Shown here piece after piece: positions 58,620-64,000 of a DNA stretch of 64,000 nt (positions are counted from its first letter, which is position 1; each line of letters opens with the position of its first letter). Made by a program: the position numbers and the translations under genes. The DNA comes from DASSUW01 sp963730535 (GTDB lineage Bacteria > Actinomycetota > Thermoleophilia > Solirubrobacterales > Solirubrobacteraceae): the NCBI GenBank assembly GCA_963730535.1, contig CAVSRU010000012.1:434001-498000 (forward strand), written 5' to 3'. The notes under the pieces were generated by a model. That model was given only the letters and a program-made list of their open reading frames with translations. It searched no databases and was not told where the DNA came from.

Positions 58620-59400
58620 GTGCCGCCCGCCCTGCGCCGAGCCCAGATCCTCGAGCGGATCCAGCGCGACGGCGGTGTCTCCGTCGCCGACCTCGCGCGC
58701 GACCACGCCGTCTCGCAGGTCACGGTCCACCGCGATCTCGAGCAGCTGGCCCGCGACGGGTTGGTGGAGCGGGTGCACGGCGGCGCGAAGGCGCTGCGCG
58801 GGCTGGGGATGCCGGCCATCGCCACCGCGTGGGAGCAGCGGGTGCAGCAGGCGGGACCGGCGAAGGCGGCGATCGCGGCGCACGCGGCCCGCATGGTGCC
58901 GAGCGGGTCGACGATCTTCCTCGACGCGTCGTCGACCGCGCTGGCGCTCGCCCGCCGGCTGATGGAGGACCCGCCGTACGAGCTGACGCTCGTCACCAAC
59001 TCGCCGGCGATCGCCCACGAGCTGGTGGCCGAGACGGTGCACGTGGTCGTCTGCCCCCGGCGAGCTGGACCAGCACATGCGCATGCTGGCCGGCCGCTGG
59101 ACCGTCGAGTTCCTGCACGAGCTGAACTTCGACGTCGCGTTCGTGTCGGCGGCCGGAGTGACGCTCGACGCCGGGCTCACCACCTCGCGGCGGCCGCTGG
59201 CCGACGTCGTGGCGGCCGCGAGCGCCGAGGCCGCCCGCACCGTCGGGCTGATCGACGCGAGCAAGTTCGGCCGCTCGTCGCTGCTCACCATCGCGGGCGC
59301 GCAGGAGCTTGACCTGATCGTCACCGACGGCGCCCTACCGGACGCCGTCGCCCAGGAGTACCGCGCCGCCGGCGTGCGGCTCGAGATCGCCAACCGATAG
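58620..59400 (+). pseudogene. DeoR-family transcriptional regulator, frame broken by one +1 insertion
   Basis: The N-terminal half has the DeoR winged helix (RRAQILERIQRDGGVSVADLARDHAVSQVTVHRDLEQL...VHGGAK) and start of the sensor domain (IFLDASSTALALARRL, TLVTNSPAIAHEL). At a C run near 59054-59057 the frame shifts; removing one C gives VVCPGELDQHMRMLAGRWTVEF and the second half (VGLIDASKFGRSSLLT, TDGALPDAVAQEY) follows in frame. The corrected protein has 259 residues, the family norm. It probably represses the operon and senses a phosphorylated sugar intermediate. The indel sits in a homopolymer, so a base-call error is likely. Confidence 0.85.
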
Positions 59401-59411
59401 CTGGAGGAGCC

Positions 59412-60413
59412 ATGGCACGACCCGTAACGCTGTTCACCGGGCAATGGGCGGACCTGCCGCTCGAGGACCTCGCCGCCAAGTGCAGCGGCTGGGGCTTCGA
59501 CGGCTTGGAGCTCGCCTGCTGGGGCGATCACTTCGACGTGGCCGAGGCCGTGCGCGACTCGAGCTACGCAGCCGGGCGCCGCGAGCTCCTCGAGCGCCAC
59601 GGCCTGGGCTGCTGGGCGATCGGCAACCACCTCGTCGGGCAGGCCGTCTGCGACCCGATCGACGAGCGCCACAAGGGCGTGCTGTCGCCCGAGATCTGGG
59701 GGGATGGGGATCCCGAGGGGGTGCGCCAGCGCGCCGCGGAGGCGGTCAAGGACAGCGCGCGCGCCGCCGCCCAGCTCGGCGTCGACGTGGTCACCGGCTT
59801 CACCGGCTCGCCGACCTGGCACATGCTCTACTCGTTCCCGCCCAACGACTTCGATGCGATCGAGCGCGGCTACGAGGAGTTCGCCGAGCGCTGGGGGCCG
59901 ATCATCGACGTGTTCGAGGCCGAGGGCGTGCGGTTCGCGCTCGAGGTGCACCCGACGGAGATCGCGTACGACTTCGTGACGACCCGCAAGGCGCTGGCCG
60001 CGATCGGGGATCGCCCCGGCTTCGGCATCAACTTCGACCCGAGCCACTTCGAGCACCAGTTCCTCGACTCGGCCGCCTTCATCACCGAGTTCGCGGACAA
60101 GATCTTCCACGCGCACATCAAGGACTCCGTGCGCCACCTCGACGGCCGCTCGTCGATCCTCGGCGGCCACCTGAACTTCGGCGAGCCGGGGCGCGGCTGG
60201 GACTTCGTGTCGCCCGGCCACGGCGACGTGGACTTCGAGGCCATGATCCGGGCGCTCAACCGCATCGGGTACGGTGGCCCGCTCTCGATCGAATGGGAGG
60301 ACTCCGGGATGGACCGTGACTGGGGCGCGCCGGACGCGCTGGCCTTCGTCCGCAGCACCGACTTCGCGCCCTCGGCCGTCGCCTTCGACGCCGCGTTCGC
60401 GAAGGAGGCGTGA
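59412..60413 (+). CDS. Sugar phosphate isomerase/epimerase family TIM-barrel protein
   Basis: The 333-residue barrel begins VTLFTGQWADLPLEDLAAKCSGWGFDGLELACWGDHFDV and has RFALEVHPTEIAYDF (Glu), FGINFDPSHFEHQFLD (Asp/His), HAHIKDSVRHLDG (His) and LSIEWEDSGMD (Glu), all metal-ligand positions intact. It resembles the isomerase/inosose-dehydratase branch in inositol and sugar-acid loci and is distinct from the 55.5-kb paralogue, suggesting two consecutive steps. SD GGAGG lies 6 bp before the ATG. Its stop overlaps the next gene. Confidence 0.9.
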   Translation: MARPVTLFTGQWADLPLEDLAAKCSGWGFDGLELACWGDHFDVAEAVRDSSYAAGRRELLERHGLGCWAIGNHLVGQAVCDPIDERHKGVLSPEIWGDGDPEGVRQRAAEAVKDSARAAAQLGVDVVTGFTGSPTWHMLYSFPPNDFDAIERGYEEFAERWGPIIDVFEAEGVRFALEVHPTEIAYDFVTTRKALAAIGDRPGFGINFDPSHFEHQFLDSAAFITEFADKIFHAHIKDSVRHLDGRSSILGGHLNFGEPGRGWDFVSPGHGDVDFEAMIRALNRIGYGGPLSIEWEDSGMDRDWGAPDALAFVRSTDFAPSAVAFDAAFAKEA

Positions 60414-61498
60414 TGGCCGAGATCGGCGTCGGGATGCTCGGCTACGCGTTCATGGGCAAGGCCCATGCGAACGCGTACCACAAGATCGCCTACATGACGT
60501 GGCCGCCGCCGCTCGAGCCGAAGCTGGTCGCGATCGCCGGCCGCAACGAGGAGGCGGTGTCCGAAGCCGCGCGCCGCTACGGCTTCGAGACGCACGTCAC
60601 CGACTGGCGCGCGCTCGCGGCCGACGACAGGATCGGCCTGTTCGACAACTCGGGCCCGAACAACCTCCACGCCGAGCCGACGATCGCGGCCGCCGAGGCC
60701 GGCAAGCACGTGATCTGCGAGAAGCCGCTGGGCCGCGACGCCGACGAGTCCTACGAGACCTGGCAGCGCGTGCAGGCCGCCGGCGTCAAGCACATGTGCG
60801 CCTTCAACTACCGCTTCGTGCCGGCCGTCCGCCTGGCGCGGCAGATCCTCGAGTCCGGCGCGCTGGGCGAGATCCGCCACTTCCGCGGCTGCTACCTCCA
60901 GGAGTGGGGCACGACCGACGCCGCGGTGTGGCGGTTCGACAAGGCGGCCGCGGGCTCGGGTGCGCTCGGCGACCTCGGCGCCCACGTGATCGACCTCGCG
61001 CGCTACCTGGTCGGGGAGATCGCCGACGTCTCGGCCATGACCGCCACGTTCGCGCCCGGCCGCGAGGTCGACGACGCGTTCGAGGCGGCCGTGCGGTTCG
61101 AGGGAGGCGCGGTCGGGACGCTCGAGGCGTCGCGCTTCGCCCAGGGGCGCAAGAACGCGCTCACGTGGGAGATCAACGGCTCGGAGGGCTCGCTGCGCTT
61201 CGACCTCGAGCGGCTCAACGAGCTCGAGCACTGCGAGGGCAACGCGGGCTTCCGCACGATCCTGGTGTCCGAGGCCGACCACCCGTTCTGGGAGTTCTGG
61301 TGGCCGCAGGGGCACATCATCGGGTGGGAGCACACCTTCGTGCACGAGATCCACCACCTGCTGACGGCGATCCGGGACGACACGGACGTCGCGCCGCACG
61401 GCGCGACGCTCGAGGACGGCTACCGGGCGGCGGAGGTCTGCGACGCGATCCTGCGCTCGGCCGAGCGGGGGGCCCGAGAGACCGTGTCGTACCGCTGA
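60413..61498 (+). CDS. Gfo/Idh/MocA-family NAD(P)-dependent dehydrogenase
   Basis: The 361-residue protein has an N-terminal Rossmann motif (GVGMLGYAFMGKAHANAY), the EKPLG catalytic lysine motif (KHVICEKPLGRD, near residue 105), and the GALGDLGAHVIDLARYLVG helix with the catalytic Asp/His pair. The C-terminal beta-sheet domain contains GGAVGTLEASRFAQG. Members oxidise sugars, inositols or sugar acids. ATG at 60413 is preferred over GTG 60410 because of GGAGG spacing. It overlaps the upstream isomerase stop and is the last gene of the plus-strand operon. Confidence 0.92.
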   Translation: MAEIGVGMLGYAFMGKAHANAYHKIAYMTWPPPLEPKLVAIAGRNEEAVSEAARRYGFETHVTDWRALAADDRIGLFDNSGPNNLHAEPTIAAAEAGKHVICEKPLGRDADESYETWQRVQAAGVKHMCAFNYRFVPAVRLARQILESGALGEIRHFRGCYLQEWGTTDAAVWRFDKAAAGSGALGDLGAHVIDLARYLVGEIADVSAMTATFAPGREVDDAFEAAVRFEGGAVGTLEASRFAQGRKNALTWEINGSEGSLRFDLERLNELEHCEGNAGFRTILVSEADHPFWEFWWPQGHIIGWEHTFVHEIHHLLTAIRDDTDVAPHGATLEDGYRAAEVCDAILRSAERGARETVSYR

Positions 61499-61504
61499 GC
61501 CTGG

Positions 61505-61525
61505 ATCCACCGATGACCGGTGGAT
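61505..61525 (+). terminator. Hairpin after the Gfo/Idh gene
   Basis: ATCCACCG (61505-61512) pairs perfectly with CGGTGGAT (61518-61525) around a 5-nt loop, 7 bp past the stop codon. No U tract follows on the plus strand. It probably marks the end of the catabolic operon. Confidence 0.45.
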
Positions 61526-61546
61526 GTGTCGGCGCCAGGGGCCGAG

Positions 61547-62827
61547 TCAGAGTCGATCGGCCGCGTATCCATGTAGTGAACTACCTGGTTCGCGGCCGAT
61601 CGGCTCTGGCGAACGCATCCTGGTGGCGACACGCCGCCGGGATCGAGTGGATTCAGGCTGAGCGAGCGGCTTGGCGAGCAGCGCCTGGGCGACGCCGATG
61701 CGCCGCTCGTCGAAGCCGGCCTCGCAGTAGCAGAGGTACATCCGCCACATGCGCCGGAACCGCTCGTCGTAGCCGAGCTCCTCGAGCCGGCCGGCGCTGC
61801 CTTCCAGGTTGGCCCGCCAGCGGCGCAGCGTCTCGGCGTAGTCGGCGCCGAAGTCCTCGAGGTGGACGAGCCGCATGTCGGTGCGGCGGGCGACCTGGCG
61901 GGTGATGACCTCGACCGAGGGCAGGCACCCGTTGGGGAAGATGTGCGTGCGGATGAAGCTCTTCGACGCCCGCTCGACCATGTACGCGCGGTCGTCGATC
62001 GTGATCGCCTGGAGCAGCATCATGCCGTTGGGCTCGAGCAGCTCGCCGCAGCGGGCGAAGAACGTGCCGAAGTCCTTCCAGCCGACCGCCTCGATCATCT
62101 CGATCGAGGCGAGCTTGTCGTAGGTGCCGCGCAGGTCGCGATAGTCGTCGAGCAGGACGGTCACGCGGTCCCCGACGCCGGCCTCGCGCACGCGGGCGCG
62201 CGCGTGATCGCGCTGCTCCTTCGAGAGCGTCGTGGTCGTCACCCGGCAGCCGCGGGTGAGCGCCGCGTGGACTGCGAAGCCGCCCCAGCCGGTGCCGATC
62301 TCGAGCACGTGGTCACAGGGCCTGAGGTCGAGCTTCTCGCAGGCCAGCTCGAGCTTGGCCATCGACGCCTCCTCGAGCGTCATCCCCGGCCGCAGGAACC
62401 GGGCGCTCGAGTACATCATCGTCGGGTCGAGCATCAGCTCGAACAGGTCGTTGCCGAGGTCGTAGTGGGCCGCGATGTCGCGCCGGCTGCGGCGCGGCGT
62501 GTTGCGCACGAGCGCGGAGCGGGCGAGCTGGTAGGGCTCGCGCAGGGGGGTCAGGCGGCGGCGCGGTTCGTCGATCACGCTCGCGTTGCGGGCCGCGACG
62601 CGGATGACCGCGGTCAGGTCCGGGGTGTCCCACAGCCCGTCGGCGTACGACTCGGCGAGCCCGCGGCTGCCGCGCAGGAGCGCGGTCCAGAACTCCGGCG
62701 AGTGGACCTCGAGCGTCGCGTGCGGGGCGCCGACGCCGAACTCGCGGCGCCCCGCGCCCTCGACGACGGTGAGGCTCCCCTCGCGGATCCGCGACAGCAG
62801 CGCGAGGCAGAGGCGACGAGCGATCAT
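61547..62827 (-). CDS. cfa: Cyclopropane-fatty-acyl-phospholipid synthase family methyltransferase
   Basis: The 426-residue protein has an N-terminal lipid-binding region (GLAESYADGLWDTPDLTAVI) and a class I SAM methyltransferase: IAAHYDLGNDLFELMLD, the SAM loop VLEIGTGWGGFAVHAAL, TTTTLSKEQRDHA, IEMIEAVG and FIRTHIFPNGCLPS. It methylates unsaturated acyl chains of phospholipids; relatives make cyclopropane or branched chains. The family usually ends near ALLAKP; here ~25 extra residues run into a hairpin, the last 15 coded within it. ATG overlaps the DUF1365 stop. Confidence 0.9.
   Translation of the reverse strand: MIARRLCLALLSRIREGSLTVVEGAGRREFGVGAPHATLEVHSPEFWTALLRGSRGLAESYADGLWDTPDLTAVIRVAARNASVIDEPRRRLTPLREPYQLARSALVRNTPRRSRRDIAAHYDLGNDLFELMLDPTMMYSSARFLRPGMTLEEASMAKLELACEKLDLRPCDHVLEIGTGWGGFAVHAALTRGCRVTTTTLSKEQRDHARARVREAGVGDRVTVLLDDYRDLRGTYDKLASIEMIEAVGWKDFGTFFARCGELLEPNGMMLLQAITIDDRAYMVERASKSFIRTHIFPNGCLPSVEVITRQVARRTDMRLVHLEDFGADYAETLRRWRANLEGSAGRLEELGYDERFRRMWRMYLCYCEAGFDERRIGVAQALLAKPLAQPESTRSRRRVATRMRSPEPIGREPGSSLHGYAADRL
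61548..61608. terminator. Large 18-bp hairpin at convergent gene ends
   Basis: The arms at 61548-61565 (CAGAGTCGATCGGCCGCG) and 61591-61608 pair with a single mismatch around a 25-nt loop that itself contains GTAGTGAACTAC. The structure covers the last codons of the cyclopropane-synthase-family gene and faces the convergent Gfo/Idh gene. A bidirectional terminator is likely, although no U tract is evident. It does not share the GAACGTCAAC core of elements A-C. Confidence 0.5.
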
Positions 62828-63498
62828 GCGCGCTTGACCCCCTTGGCCCGCAGCACGACGGCGTGGCCGTAGATCAGCGGCAGCACGCGCAGCGCGCTCA
62901 GCGACGCCCGGAACGGCCGGCGGCGCAGCTTGAGCGTCGCGTCGAACGCGCGATCACCGTTCTCGACGCTCTCGATGTGGACAGAGAGCGTGGGCCCCGG
63001 CTCGCCGACGGCAACGGCGTAGCGCTGGTCCATGCCCATGAAGGGCGAGACGCGCATCGCCTTGTCGTGCTGGCCGCGCAGGACCCGCCCCGTGCCGTCG
63101 AGCACGTACGTGTGGCGCTCCCGCCACGGTGTGTTGGTGACCTCGGCGACGACGGCCCGCAGGTGCTCGTCGCGGTCGAAGCAGTAGTAGAAGCTCACGG
63201 GGTTGAAGCAGAGGCCCAGCGTGCGCAGGTTCGTGAGCAGGCGGACCGGGCCGTCGGGCGCGTCGTCGCCGAGGCGGGCGCGGACGGCCGCCTTGAGCGG
63301 CACCGCGGGGTCGCCGAGGTAGTCCGCGCGGCGGAAGCGGACGAGCCCGGGCCGGCGGGCGACGAGGCGGCCGTCGAGCAGGCTCGGGAGCTCGTCGAGG
63401 TCGAGGTAGGCCATCGCCACGTGGTGCTCGAGGTCGTGGCGGCGCACCGCGAAGCGACGGTGGCGGACCGTGCCCTCGTAGATCGCGCTGTGCGTCAC
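62824..63498 (-). CDS. DUF1365 family protein
   Basis: The 224-residue protein begins SAIYEGTVRHRRFAVRRHDLEHHVAMAYLDLDEL and has LLTNLRTLGLCFNPVSFYYCFD, TPWRERHTYVL and the KAMRVSPFMGMDQRY motif, all diagnostic of DUF1365. The family is nearly always encoded between an FAD-dependent oxidoreductase (COG2907-like) and a cyclopropane synthase homologue, as here, and is presumed to act in lipid modification. GTG start at 63498 overlaps the upstream stop (GTGA). Confidence 0.9.
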   Translation of the reverse strand: MTHSAIYEGTVRHRRFAVRRHDLEHHVAMAYLDLDELPSLLDGRLVARRPGLVRFRRADYLGDPAVPLKAAVRARLGDDAPDGPVRLLTNLRTLGLCFNPVSFYYCFDRDEHLRAVVAEVTNTPWRERHTYVLDGTGRVLRGQHDKAMRVSPFMGMDQRYAVAVGEPGPTLSVHIESVENGDRAFDATLKLRRRPFRASLSALRVLPLIYGHAVVLRAKGVKRA

Positions 63499-64000
63499 AG
63501 GCGCTCGCCCCCGAGCTGCTCAGCGACCCGCGCGCCGCTCTTGACGCCGTCCTCGTGGAAGCCCCAGCCCCAGTAGGCGCCGCAGTAGTGGGTGCGCCGC
63601 TGGCCGCTGATCTCGCGGTGGCGGGTCTGCGCCTGCATGCCGGCGGCCGTGTAGACCGGGTGCGCGTAGGAGATGCGGCGGATGACATGCGCGGGGTCGA
63701 TCGCGGCGGTGCGGTTGAGGGTGACGCAGAGCTCGCGCTCGGACCGCAGCGACTGGAGGCGGTTCATGTGGTACGTGACGGTCGGCAGCCCGGACGGCTC
63801 GTCGAGCAGGTGGTAGTTCCAGCTCGCCCACGCGCGCTGGCGTCGGGGCAGCAGCGAGCGGTCGGTGTGCAGCACCGCTTCGTTGGCCTGGTACGGGAAG
63901 GCGCCGAGGAGCTCCCGCTCGCGGTCCGACGGGTCCTCGAGCATGCGCAGCGCCTGGTCGGCGTGGGCGCCGATCACGACCTCGTCGAAGCGCTCCTCGC
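63495..64000 (-). CDS. FAD/NAD-binding oxidoreductase (COG2907-like), C-terminal part, truncated by window edge
   Basis: The frame is open to base 64000, so only the last ~168 residues are present. They match the C-terminal part of amine-oxidase-fold proteins linked to DUF1365: FDEVVIGAHADQALRMLEDPSDRE, PYQANEAVLHTDRSLLPRR, TYHMNRLQSL, and the FAD-contacting THYCGAYWGWGFHEDG motif near the end. It probably oxidises or desaturates a lipid substrate together with its two partners. The N-terminal dinucleotide fold lies outside the window. Confidence 0.88.
   Translation of the reverse strand, partial: EERFDEVVIGAHADQALRMLEDPSDRERELLGAFPYQANEAVLHTDRSLLPRRQRAWASWNYHLLDEPSGLPTVTYHMNRLQSLRSERELCVTLNRTAAIDPAHVIRRISYAHPVYTAAGMQAQTRHREISGQRRTHYCGAYWGWGFHEDGVKSGARVAEQLGGERL

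Noticed and set aside
1..64000. Prophage, integrative element or attachment sites
   Set aside because: No integrase, transposase, terminase or tRNA was seen; gene content is mostly housekeeping or metabolic and base composition is uniform apart from short intergenic stretches.

Overview
The window is a very GC-rich chromosomal segment. Gene content and style point to an actinobacterium, most likely Thermoleophilia/Solirubrobacterales. The signs are many GTG and TTG starts, 4-bp ATGA/GTGA overlaps inside operons, CysM plus a Mec-type M67 peptidase, GuaB3, type-2 PyrF and a c-di-AMP riboswitch in front of a cell-wall peptidase. The class assignment is inference. I see no tRNA, rRNA, CRISPR array or prophage.

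Layout. 1-6.8 kb: exopolysaccharide genes (truncated GT2, GNAT, NeuD-like acyltransferase, two Wzz-like proteins, split Alg14/Alg13-like glycosyltransferase, polyprenyl-phosphate glycosylphosphotransferase). 6.9-18.3 kb, minus strand: UDP-GlcNAc and ribosomal genes (glmS, glmM, rpsI, rplM) interleaved with a LamG protein and a secreted multidomain protein of about 2,015 residues. 18.4-22.7 kb: c-di-AMP riboswitch with an M23 peptidase, then a UDP-glucuronate decarboxylase-like enzyme, a DegT aminotransferase and a second LamG protein. 22.7-34.7 kb: housekeeping genes on the minus strand (guaA, guaB3, a PfkB kinase, a D-Ala-D-Ala carboxypeptidase, a LysM protein, pyrF, HU, a CDF transporter, rdgB, rph, murI) and small membrane proteins including an Flp-like pilin. 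34.8-46.3 kb: mixed genes (GT4, two zinc-ribbon proteins, HDAC-like deacetylase, nadB, a beta-hydroxyacid dehydrogenase, DUF1802, M67 peptidase, tatA, ferritin-like proteins, cysM). 46.3-61.5 kb: a catabolic island with a carbohydrate kinase and ROK regulator, a five-gene branched-chain-type ABC importer, and a divergent plus-strand operon of an FAD oxidase, two TIM-barrel isomerases, a Tm-1-like protein, a creatininase-family hydrolase, a DeoR regulator and a Gfo/Idh dehydrogenase. 61.5-64 kb: a lipid-modifying operon (cyclopropane synthase family, DUF1365, truncated FAD oxidoreductase).

Two points cut across regions. Four genes (glmS, the first LamG gene, the giant secreted gene, the DeoR gene) are broken by five single-base insertions, each of which restores a family-conserved frame when removed. 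Because glmS is normally essential, sequence errors are the simplest explanation. Also, a dispersed palindromic element with the core GGCGAACGTCAACGTCAAC lies at three convergent gene junctions (about 2.4, 30.8 and 43.15 kb).

The best candidate for an undescribed system is the 46.3-61.5 kb island. It looks like uptake and oxidation/isomerisation of a polyol, cyclitol or sugar acid, but its substrate cannot be read from sequence.
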